Shown here: positions 13,495 through 20,565 of the stretch, in pieces
Layout: every line of letters starts with the position of its first letter
Position numbering within the stretch: position 1 is the first letter of the stretch
Source: CAYOBW01 sp964402115
GTDB lineage: Bacteria > Verrucomicrobiota > Kiritimatiellia > UBA8416 > CAYOBW01
Direction: 5' to 3'
Assembly: GCA_964402115.1 (NCBI GenBank)
Contig: CAYOBW010000121.1
Span: 1-20,565 of the forward strand
Length of the DNA stretch: 20,565 nt
Made by a program: the position numbers and the translations under genes
The notes under the pieces: generated by a model
What the model saw: only the letters and a program-made list of their open reading frames with translations
Told to the model about the DNA's origin: nothing
The model's database searches: none

Positions 13495-15467
13495 GTTGCG
13501 CTTTTCAGCACGCGCGACAGCTCAGCGCGAAGCGCGTCCAGATCATAGGGCTTCTGGAGGAACCCGGAGGCGTCCGCGTCGCCGAACTGCTCCGTGATGT
13601 CTGTCCGCGTGAACCCGCTTGAAAGGAGCACCTTGGCATCGGGTTTGATCCGCCGGATCTCACGAACGCACGACACGCCGTCCAAGCCCGGCATCGTCAT
13701 ATCCACGATCGAACACACGATTTCGGCGGCATGCGTCCGGAAGACCTCCAGGCCACGGAGGCCGTCCGTCGCCGTGACAGTCCGAAACCCCAGGCGCATG
13801 GCCATGTGCCGGCAAAGGGCAAGCACGTCTTCCTCGTCGTCCACCAGCAGCACGAGTCCGGAGCACGCCGGCCCCTGCTCAGGGCCCCTTTCGGGGGCGG
13901 GCGAGGCTGCTCCGGTCGCGCCTGGTCTCGCTGACACGGGGAAGAGCACATGCACGCTCGTGCCCTCGCCCGTTCGCGAATCCACCAGGATGGCGCCGTG
14001 GTGTCCCCGGACAATCCCCAGGACCGCGGACAGGCCCAGGCCTCGCCCGACGCGTTTTGTCGAGAAGAACGGGTCGAACAGCCGCAGCTGCGTTTCCGCA
14101 TCCATGCCGCAGCCCGTATCCGATACCGTGACATAGGCATAGCGGCCGGCCTCCGGTTTCTCCTCGATCCGGCTGCGCGCGAGTTCCTGTGCCCCGAAGT
14201 GCCGGCAGCCGGTAGTCAGCGTGATGATCCCCGCCGCCGAGCCGATCGCCTCGGACGCGTTCACGATCAGGTTCATGACCACCTGCTGAATCTGGCCGGC
14301 GTTTGCGCGGACCAACGGCAGGTTGTCGTCCTGCCGGACGTCGATGGCGATGGACTTGGGCACCGCCGCGCGCAGCATGTGCGCGTTCTCATCGACCAGG
14401 TCGGCCAGGCTCATATCCTCTACCACGAAGTGTCCCCGGCCCGAGTAGGCCAGCATCTGACGGGTCAGATCGGACGCGCGCTGGACGGCTTTCATGGCGT
14501 CATCGAGGTAGGGCTTCGCCGTCGAGAGGGGCGAAACCTCGCGTGTCGCGAGATCCAGGTTGCCCAGAATGGCCGTCAGCAGATTGTTGAAGTCGTGAGC
14601 GATGCCCCCTGCCAGCAGGCCGAGGCTCTCCAGTTTCTGCCCGTGCAACAGGCGGCGCTCCAGTTCGATGCGCGCCTGCTCCGCCCGCCTGGTGTCGGTC
14701 AGATCCACGTCCATGCAGAAGAGGACCGGCTCGCTGCCGGGCCTGCAGACGACGGCGTGACAGGAGTAGACCGGCACGCACGTGCCGCCTTTGCGAACCA
14801 GTTCGAGTTCGGCGGCCGGGATGGGCTCGCCCGATGCGGCCATCTGGACGATGGCTTGCTGGGCTGCTGCCCGCATCTCTGCCGGAATGATCAGGTCAAC
14901 CAGGTTGCGGCCGAGCGCCTCTTCCGCCGTGTAGCCGTAAATCCGTTCGCTGGCGGTGTTCCAGTACGTCACCTCACCATTCGGGCGGTAGCCCTGGACC
15001 GCGACCGAGGGCACATGTTGCAGCAGGGCGCGGATGCGCCCTTCGCTTTCCCGCAGCGCCTCTTCCGCCTTCTTGCGCGCGTCGATGCTCCGCACGGTCA
15101 CGAAGAACCGTTCGTGTGCCCCGATGCGGACAAAGCGGGCGTTGACCTCCACCCAGAAGAGCTGCCCTGACTTGCTGCGGGCCAGCCATTCGAACACGTG
15201 GGGCGACTCGGCGCGGGCACGCACGAGCCATTTCAGCGCATCCTCCTGGCAGTAGGGGGCCTTACCGGCGCTCAGCGCCCCGATGTCCAGCGCCAGGAAC
15301 TCCTCCCGCGTGTAGCCGTACATGCGGCTGGCTGTCTCGTTGGCATCGAGCAGCGCGCCGGTGCCCGCATCATGCACGAAAATCGCGTCGCTGACCGAAT
15401 CGAAGATGGCCCGGAAATAGGCTTGCTCTTCGTCCTGACGGGTTGCCGACACACCGGCTGCGTCCAT
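13491..15467 (-). CDS. Hybrid sensor histidine kinase PAS-PAS-HisKA-HATPase-REC
   Basis: This 658-residue protein has no transmembrane segment, so it probably senses cytoplasmic signals. PAS 1 covers about 15-135 (FDSVSDAIFVHDAGTGALLD), PAS 2 about 140-260, and a HisKA domain follows with H291 in GGIAHDFNNLL. The ATPase domain has an N box at 399-403 (NLIVNA), D450 in SDTGCGM (G1) and GRGLGLSAV (G2). A C-terminal receiver has the acidic pair D543-D544, phosphoacceptor D589 in IVDMTMPG, and K639 in QKPYD. The HDFNN class often feeds phosphorelays. The start at 15467 has AGGTGG six bases upstream; a longer GTG start at 15503 falls at the predicted transcription start and is rejected. No DNA-binding regulator is adjacent. 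It overlaps the downstream DUF554 gene. GC looks slightly lower than in neighbours. Confidence 0.93.
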   Translation of the reverse strand: MDAAGVSATRQDEEQAYFRAIFDSVSDAIFVHDAGTGALLDANETASRMYGYTREEFLALDIGALSAGKAPYCQEDALKWLVRARAESPHVFEWLARSKSGQLFWVEVNARFVRIGAHERFFVTVRSIDARKKAEEALRESEGRIRALLQHVPSVAVQGYRPNGEVTYWNTASERIYGYTAEEALGRNLVDLIIPAEMRAAAQQAIVQMAASGEPIPAAELELVRKGGTCVPVYSCHAVVCRPGSEPVLFCMDVDLTDTRRAEQARIELERRLLHGQKLESLGLLAGGIAHDFNNLLTAILGNLDLATREVSPLSTAKPYLDDAMKAVQRASDLTRQMLAYSGRGHFVVEDMSLADLVDENAHMLRAAVPKSIAIDVRQDDNLPLVRANAGQIQQVVMNLIVNASEAIGSAAGIITLTTGCRHFGAQELARSRIEEKPEAGRYAYVTVSDTGCGMDAETQLRLFDPFFSTKRVGRGLGLSAVLGIVRGHHGAILVDSRTGEGTSVHVLFPVSARPGATGAASPAPERGPEQGPACSGLVLLVDDEEDVLALCRHMAMRLGFRTVTATDGLRGLEVFRTHAAEIVCSIVDMTMPGLDGVSCVREIRRIKPDAKVLLSSGFTRTDITEQFGDADASGFLQKPYDLDALRAELSRVLKSAT

Positions 15468-15509
15468 GCGGTCCCACCTTTCCCGAGAAACCAACCGAAA
15501 CACCCCAAA

Positions 15510-15538
15510 ATCATAGTTCGAAAGACCCGGGACGACAA
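15510..15538 (-). promoter_or_regulatory. Candidate sigma70-like promoter of the hybrid kinase gene
   Basis: On the minus strand TTGTCG (15533-15538, four of six) and TATGAT (15510-15515, five of six) are spaced 17 bases apart. Transcription would begin near 15503, giving a leader of about 36 bases that contains the AGGTGG ribosome-binding site of the 15467 start. Confidence 0.5.
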
Positions 15539-15546
15539 CATCAATA

Positions 15547-15714
15547 GCGCGCCACGCAAGGCTCGAAATCTGGGTGGCGCAGGGCGTTTGCGCGGAGCGG
15601 ATCAGCGTGAAGCCCGGGTTGGCGCTCTACGGCGGTTTTGCTGGCAACAAGCCCGCCGCCGCGTCCTTCGCGTGGCCTTCCCCGGACTACCGCTTCGGCA
15701 CCGACACGCGGTAG
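15547..15714 (+). pseudogene. Remnant of a right-handed parallel beta-helix protein
   Basis: A short plus-strand frame reads ARLEIWVAQGVCAERISV and then KPGLALYGGFAGN. This matches the opening rung of large secreted beta-helix (DUF1565 or pectate-lyase-like) proteins, whose usual form is EIWVAxGxYxExIxLKxGVALYGGFxGxE. Only 15565-15645 is recognisable; no start codon context is seen, the following residues lose the pattern, and the frame stops at 15712-15714, inside the 3' end of the convergent protease gene. A 7-bp inverted repeat (GCGCCAC 15549-15555, GTGGCGC 15574-15580) lies at its left side. It looks like a decayed or transposed fragment; chance similarity is possible but unlikely given the order of motifs. 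Confidence 0.4.
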
Positions 15715-18700
15715 AAGTACGGCCCCCGGCCGACGGCCGTGGTATCCGTGTACACGTTCAGCGGCGGCGTGGCCGGCAGGTCGGGCCACGTGCGCCCGGC
15801 ATCCCGCGTGAGGTTTGTGTAGCAGCGCAGCGTGTACTGCCTGTGCGCGACACTGGGCCAGCGCAGCACCGCGCCGGCGTTCGCCGGCAGCAGCAGCACG
15901 TCCACGTCGAACCCGAGCCGCGAGCGCGGGTTCGTGGGGCAGGTCCCGGCCCAGTACTCGTCCACGTCGAGGGAGCCGTCGCGATCGAAGTCCGTGAAGC
16001 GCGTCACGCTGGTCAGGTTGCGGAAGTGGAGCTGCTCCCACGCGTCCGGCGTCCGGTTGGCGTTGCTGTCCGCGTGCGACAGGCGCACCCACTGGATGGC
16101 ACGCTCGAGCACGTAGTCCTGGTTGTCGTCGTAGCTCTTGCCCGCCCCCGCGCCGGGCGGCACGGCCAGGTCCGGCGCGAGGCCCACGTCCTCGTAGGTG
16201 CGCTTCTGCGCGTCGTAGGCCACCCACTGGGAGATGGAGTAGCTGACGTTGATGGACGGGAGGTTGGTGGCCATCGTGTTGGCGCTGGCGCCGCGCGTGC
16301 GGTCGCCGATGAGCGTCACCCGCGGGCAGGCGCGCAGCATCAGGGCGAACGCTTCGCCGGAGCTCATGACCTTCTGCCCGACCAGGCACACCACCGTGTT
16401 GGTGAAATGCATGCGCGGGCTCGGGCTCAGGGTCTTGGGGAAGTAGTCCTCGAACGCGTTGTGATCGGTCCCCGGGATGCGGTTGCGCACGTAGCCGAAC
16501 GTGTAGGTTCTCTCGGCCAGCCGCTCGGCGAACTTGCGCGCGTTGGCTTCGTCGCCGCCGCTGTTCGCGCGCAGGTCGAGGATCAGACCCGCCGCGCCGG
16601 CGTACGTCACGAAGAGGTTGCCGATGTCGCCGTCGCTGATCGCCCCGAACGCCCCGCCGTCGAGCGTGGTGACGATGATGTGCGCGATGTTGGTCTGCAG
16701 CCAGGCGTGGTAGATCACGTGCGCGTTGTTCACGTCCTGGTAGGCGCCGCCGCCCTGGACGTAGCGGGTGTAGGTCAGCTTCGCGGGGTTGTAGTTCACG
16801 GTGCAGCTGCCGTCGTAGCCCAGGTACGCGCCGTCGGGCTTGCGCACCCAGACGTGCCAGTCGCGCAGCACCTGCAGCATGTCGTTGAGCTTCACCGCGA
16901 AAACGGCGGGGTCGCTGACCGCGGCGCAGTCGTTGCTGTGCGCGGCCCACACGCCGTTCCAGTCGATGCCCTTCAGGGCGAAGTACGAGTAGCGGCGGTT
17001 AAAGTCCTCCCACGCCTGGCGCCACTCGGCGGTCAGCATGCGGGCCGCCTGGCCGGTCCCCGACAGGTTGACGAGCACGTCCCCCTGCGTCGGCACGGAG
17101 GTCTTCACCCGCAGCGTGGCTGCCAGGGCCCCGGTCAGCTTCGGCCGGAACGTGATCGGCACGCGCTGCGCCCCGCCCGCCGGGATGCGGGTCTGCACGG
17201 CCCCGCCGAAGCCGAAGGAGTTGACCACGTTCGTGTCGGCGGCTTCCACCGTCACGCCCAGCAAATCCAGGTCCGCGCTGCCGCTGTTGGTGAACGTCAG
17301 GGTGTTGGTGACGGTCTGCGCCACGGACACCGTGCCGAACGCGAGGGTGGCCGGCGTGACCGCCAGGTGTCCCGTGGCCTGGGTGTACGTGCCCGCGCGG
17401 AAGCCGATCGGGAAGCTCAGCGGGTCTGTCGCGGAGTAGAAAATGGGCGTGGCGGCCGTCAGGGCCGTGCCGTTGTTGGCCAGCGTCGCCTCGTAGAAGT
17501 AGTGCACGCCGCTCGCCAGCTCGCGGAAGACGAGCTTCCGGTCATCGCCGCGGAACGTGGGCTGGGCCACCACGGCGAGGCCGTTCGTGAGCACGGAAGC
17601 CGTGTTGTTCTCGAGGTCGACGGATACCACGCCGATGGTCTCGCGGCCCTCGTTGTCGGTGAAGATGTAGTCGCCGACGAAGCTGAGCGCCCGGGTGTGG
17701 GCGCAGGACGGGTTGCCGACCTGCAGCCCGTAGGGCGCGGGCATCAGCGGGGAGGAGGCCAGGTCCTTGATCCGCAGCCCGTAGACGGCCCAGTAGGCGT
17801 AATCCTGTCCGTTGACCTTGGTCTGGCAGACGGCGTCGTACATCAGCGCGTCGCCGGCGAAGTTGAAGCTCATGACGGCGGCATAGGAGAGCGGGGAGAC
17901 GCCGCCGCTGTCCGAGGGGACCGTGAGCGTCGCCTTGCGATCCGTCTGGCTGACGGTGTCGATCACCGTGATGCTGTTGTCCAGGTCGGTCGTGGCCACG
18001 GCGATGTAGCGCGCATCCTTCGACAGAGCAATGGAGCGCACGTTGGCCGTCGTGGTCCACTGCTCCTCGGTGGCCCCGGTCGTCCAGTACACGTTGTTGT
18101 CGTCGCCCACGTACAAGCCCCACTGCCCGCCGCCGGAAATGGCGGGCCGGGCCTGGCTGACGAGGCGGTGGGAAATCTGGCTGTACGCCGCGTTCTTGTC
18201 CATCTGGTAGAGGGCGTCGCCCACGTAGATGCCCCAGCTGTAATAGGGTCCCAGGAACAGGACGAATTCGTCGCCCGCCGTGACCGGGCCGGGCGTGTTC
18301 GTCGGGGCCGTGGAAGATCCTCCCCCGCCCCCGCCATCGGGCAGCTCGACCGCGTCGAAGGCGTTGCGGATGGCCGTCATCTCGGCGCCGCCGTCGCCGT
18401 AGAGATCCTTGGCGGCCGACAGCAGGGCGCGCCGGTAGTCGATGAACTGCGCGTACTTGGTCAGGTACTGCGCCAGGGCGCGGTAGACGATGCGCTCGGC
18501 CTTGTCGCGTCCCATGCCCTGCGCGGCCGGGTCCGTGAAGAGGTAGGCCGCCCGGCTCGGAATGCTGCAGTTCACGTGGACGCCGCCCCAGTCGTGAGCC
18601 CCGTCGTTGGCCAGGTTGTAGTACTGGGACATGTTCTCGGGTTGGTAGTTGGATTCGACCGCGGGGTTCTTGGGGTTGGCCAGGTCGCGGCCGGCGATCT

Positions 18701-20411
18701 GGCCCGGTTTCTTCATCGCCCCGTCCCAGATCAGCCAATCGTCGCGGTCCACCATGCAGCCGAAGTAGTCGGCCAGGTGCTCGTTGAGCGCGCCGGACTG
18801 GTTCTCGTACGCCAGGTCCGCCGTGAAGCTGATGACGCCGTGCGTCAGTTCGTGCCCGGCAATGTCGAGGGTCGGCAGCTTTTCCGTGAACGTGTCCCGC
18901 CCGTCGCCGAAGAAGAGCATCTTCATGCCGGGGTGCCAGCAGGCATTGTCCGGATTGCCGTCGGCCGTGAACGTGGCGTGCACCGCGCTGACGATGGACA
19001 TCCGGCTGCCGTCGATGGACTGGCGGCCGTGCGCCGTGCGGTAGTAGGCCTCCACGGCCTTGAGGTTCTGCATGACCGACACCGCGGCAGCGTCCCAGCT
19101 GTTGCGGTTCGCGGTGCTCACGAAGGCCAGCTGGTTGTTCTGGTAGGCATCGACGAAGTAGCGGCCCCCCGCGTTCAGAATGGTCAGTGCGCCCCGCGTG
19201 CTGGCCAGGTTCGGCGGCGTGGAGGTGTTGTCGTAAATCGGGCAGGTGGTATCCACGGCGACGTAGCTCCCGTCGTTGTTCTGCCAGCACTGCACCACGC
19301 GGTTCGAGCCCCACAGGTCCGTGCCGCTGCCGACCGCCGGCCCGGCCGTGGTCACGAGGGACTGCGCGTGCAGCCACGTGCCGTCACCCGCGGCGACGAA
19401 GACGCGGTAAGCCGCGGTCAGCGCCGGGAACAGCTCCACCTGGTACGCCTCGATCGGCAGCCGCTCCGGGTTCCAGTAAACGAGGCGGGTGACGGTGGGC
19501 GGCAGCACGCCGGCTGGCGCCACGCCCAGGCTTGCCGCGGCTTTCGCGATGGCCTCCTCCGGCGCGATGCGCGAGAGCAGCCCGGGCAACGCGGGCGCCG
19601 CGGCGTACACGCCGCTGACCTGCACGGGGTCGTTCCGGCGGTCAAGGTGCACGTACAGCTCCGCGCCGTAGACCGGCAGCCCGCCGCAGGTTTCCTGCAG
19701 CCGGACGTGCGTCATGCCGAGTGCGTCCACGGCCACCGAGCGCGCCACGAACCGCTCCGCGGGCTCGCGGACGTTGAGGACCTCGGCGAGTTCCTGCAGC
19801 GTGGCCCGCGCCATGCCGGCGGCGTCGTCGGCGCGGCGGGCCGCCTGGAAGCCGGCCGACCCGGCCACGACCCGGGCCAGCGGACCGGAGACATGGCGCA
19901 CGGTGCCGGCGGTGGCATCCATTTGGAGGTCGGCGCCTGCGCCCAGCGTGGCCAGCAGGCGATCCACGGCGGCCTGCTGCCGCGCGTCGAACACGGTGTG
20001 GCCGTAACCGCGCGGCGGGCCGCGCAGCACGGTCCGGGGCGCGGCGGCAGGCGTACGGGCGTGCAGCGCCGCAAAGCGGGCAAGCAGCTGCGTCGCCGCT
20101 TCACGGCGTGCGGCCTCGGGGTCGCGTCCGCCGGCCAGGGCCGCCTGGCGCGCGGCCGCGGCCCGCGCCAGGGCGCCAGCCGGGTCCGCCAGTCGATCGG
20201 TCGAGCGGGTCGCGCCCGGGTTCCGGCCTTGCGGGCCGGCGAAGTCGTGCGGGTTCAGCACCGTGAGCGCCGGCAGGGGCGCCGGAACGGGTGATCCGGG
20301 TGGACCGCCCACCGCCACCGCGGGCCGCGCGGGCGGGTTGCGGTGCACAAGCACCCCGCTGACGAACACCACAGCCACGCCTCCGCAAACCACGAGCCAC
20401 CGGTTCTTCAT
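15687..20411 (-). CDS. Giant secreted dual protease: M4 (thermolysin) plus S41 peptidase domains
   Basis: This 1574-residue exported protein starts with a hydrophobic segment (about 5-22). An FTP/PepSY-like propeptide (about 210-350) leads to an M4 domain (about 360-690) with HELTH at 520-524, zinc ligand E544 in GALNEHLAD (exactly 24 residues after the first His, as in thermolysin), and the proton-donor His H612 in GGVHVN. A Gly linker (693-700) precedes a propeller-like region (about 715-1010) and an Ig-like ASPM/SPD-2/Hydin type domain (about 1016-1120). An S41 domain (about 1128-1440) follows, with DWHVWV (His 1186), LILDLRANSGGDEA, and the SSGEAFA nucleophile motif (Ser 1350). A calcium-loop-like tail (DSNANRTPDAWE, TDFDRDGSLDVDEY) and a final beta domain end it. 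The start at 20411 has AGGAG seven bases upstream. It presumably degrades extracellular protein; possible autoprocessing by S41 is inference. Confidence 0.9.
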   Translation of the reverse strand: MKNRWLVVCGGVAVVFVSGVLVHRNPPARPAVAVGGPPGSPVPAPLPALTVLNPHDFAGPQGRNPGATRSTDRLADPAGALARAAAARQAALAGGRDPEAARREAATQLLARFAALHARTPAAAPRTVLRGPPRGYGHTVFDARQQAAVDRLLATLGAGADLQMDATAGTVRHVSGPLARVVAGSAGFQAARRADDAAGMARATLQELAEVLNVREPAERFVARSVAVDALGMTHVRLQETCGGLPVYGAELYVHLDRRNDPVQVSGVYAAAPALPGLLSRIAPEEAIAKAAASLGVAPAGVLPPTVTRLVYWNPERLPIEAYQVELFPALTAAYRVFVAAGDGTWLHAQSLVTTAGPAVGSGTDLWGSNRVVQCWQNNDGSYVAVDTTCPIYDNTSTPPNLASTRGALTILNAGGRYFVDAYQNNQLAFVSTANRNSWDAAAVSVMQNLKAVEAYYRTAHGRQSIDGSRMSIVSAVHATFTADGNPDNACWHPGMKMLFFGDGRDTFTEKLPTLDIAGHELTHGVISFTADLAYENQSGALNEHLADYFGCMVDRDDWLIWDGAMKKPGQIAGRDLANPKNPAVESNYQPENMSQYYNLANDGAHDWGGVHVNCSIPSRAAYLFTDPAAQGMGRDKAERIVYRALAQYLTKYAQFIDYRRALLSAAKDLYGDGGAEMTAIRNAFDAVELPDGGGGGGSSTAPTNTPGPVTAGDEFVLFLGPYYSWGIYVGDALYQMDKNAAYSQISHRLVSQARPAISGGGQWGLYVGDDNNVYWTTGATEEQWTTTANVRSIALSKDARYIAVATTDLDNSITVIDTVSQTDRKATLTVPSDSGGVSPLSYAAVMSFNFAGDALMYDAVCQTKVNGQDYAYWAVYGLRIKDLASSPLMPAPYGLQVGNPSCAHTRALSFVGDYIFTDNEGRETIGVVSVDLENNTASVLTNGLAVVAQPTFRGDDRKLVFRELASGVHYFYEATLANNGTALTAATPIFYSATDPLSFPIGFRAGTYTQATGHLAVTPATLAFGTVSVAQTVTNTLTFTNSGSADLDLLGVTVEAADTNVVNSFGFGGAVQTRIPAGGAQRVPITFRPKLTGALAATLRVKTSVPTQGDVLVNLSGTGQAARMLTAEWRQAWEDFNRRYSYFALKGIDWNGVWAAHSNDCAAVSDPAVFAVKLNDMLQVLRDWHVWVRKPDGAYLGYDGSCTVNYNPAKLTYTRYVQGGGAYQDVNNAHVIYHAWLQTNIAHIIVTTLDGGAFGAISDGDIGNLFVTYAGAAGLILDLRANSGGDEANARKFAERLAERTYTFGYVRNRIPGTDHNAFEDYFPKTLSPSPRMHFTNTVVCLVGQKVMSSGEAFALMLRACPRVTLIGDRTRGASANTMATNLPSINVSYSISQWVAYDAQKRTYEDVGLAPDLAVPPGAGAGKSYDDNQDYVLERAIQWVRLSHADSNANRTPDAWEQLHFRNLTSVTRFTDFDRDGSLDVDEYWAGTCPTNPRSRLGFDVDVLLLPANAGAVLRWPSVAHRQYTLRCYTNLTRDAGRTWPDLPATPPLNVYTDTTAVGRGPYFYRVSVPKR

Positions 20412-20508
20412 CGCGCGCTCCTGCCCCGCCGCCACAAACACCCAGGCGACGCTGCCGCGGCTTTCGCCGTGGATGGACTGTCCGTGCCAATACCCCCCCC
20501 ACCGGCGA

Positions 20509-20538
20509 ATTATTACGCCGTCCGCAGAGGGGAGACAA
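20509..20538 (-). promoter_or_regulatory. Candidate sigma70-like promoter of the dual protease gene
   Basis: Minus-strand AATAAT (20509-20514, five of six matches) lies 18 bases after TTGTCT (20533-20538, four of six), in the only AT-rich patch of the region. Transcription would start near 20502, leaving a leader of about 90 bases to 20411. Confidence 0.35.
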
Positions 20539-20565
20539 GTGAAAATCAGGGCGCGCCGCGAGTAC

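Noticed and set aside
15468..15503. GTG start at 15503 for the hybrid kinase
   Set aside because: It lies at the predicted transcription start and has no ribosome-binding site, whereas ATG 15467 has AGGTGG at good spacing.
15198..20294. A 1698-codon open frame on the plus strand opposite the protease gene
   Set aside because: It is rich in Arg, Val, Gly and His without domain patterns and mirrors the third-position GC of the minus-strand gene. The minus-strand protein has intact family motifs throughout, so the antisense frame is a composition artefact.
20539..20565. Possible start of a divergent plus-strand gene (GGGGAG then GTG at 20539)
   Set aside because: Only nine codons are visible before the window ends, too little to support a gene call; it also overlaps the promoter candidate for the protease.

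Overview
The window is a high-GC stretch (roughly 70% by eye) of a bacterial scaffold, probably from the PVC superphylum (Kiritimatiellota, Lentisphaerota or Verrucomicrobiota). This placement is inferred from the gene content: a very large GH106-type glycosidase, a GH16 fragment, a parallel beta-helix fragment, and a giant secreted protease ending in a DxNxxxxPDAWE / TDFDRDGSLDVDEY tail, a style common in those phyla. An exact 100-N gap (4271-4370) shows it is a draft scaffold. No rRNA, tRNA, CRISPR array, transposase or phage gene is visible.

Left part (1-4270): a minus-strand secreted glycoside hydrolase of the GH106 rhamnosidase type. Its first ~65 codons run through two tandem REPIN-like palindromic elements, and small hairpins crowd its 3' end. 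Gap-flanking part (4371-4990): a patchwork of broken pieces on both strands. These are the C-terminus of a membrane protein, the first ~40 codons of a DUF1835 protein, and the antisense C-terminal end of a GH16 glucanase. The last two meet at a 15-bp palindrome and look chimeric.

Centre (4984-9507): a single-domain response regulator, a palindromic intergenic element, then a four-gene minus-strand operon. It encodes a FecCD-type permease, a PfkB/1-phosphofructokinase-like kinase, a MalY/PatB C-S lyase and a FecE-type ATPase, each pair joined by an ATGA overlap. The importer subunits are thus separated by two metabolic enzymes, and no binding protein is present. A divergent plus-strand block follows: an RlmM-like 2'-O-methyltransferase, then lemA with two TPM-domain genes, a classic membrane or envelope-associated set.

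Right part (12784-20565), all minus strand: a PAS-PAS-HisKA-HATPase-REC hybrid kinase overlaps (ATGA) a DUF554 membrane protein, with a good sigma70-like promoter ahead of the kinase. A short plus-strand beta-helix remnant follows. Last is a 1574-residue secreted protein that carries both an intact M4 (thermolysin) metallopeptidase domain and an S41 serine-peptidase domain, separated by a propeller-like region and an Ig-like domain. This dual protease is the most distinctive gene of the window. No intergenic stretch exceeds about 300 bases apart from the region containing the N gap.
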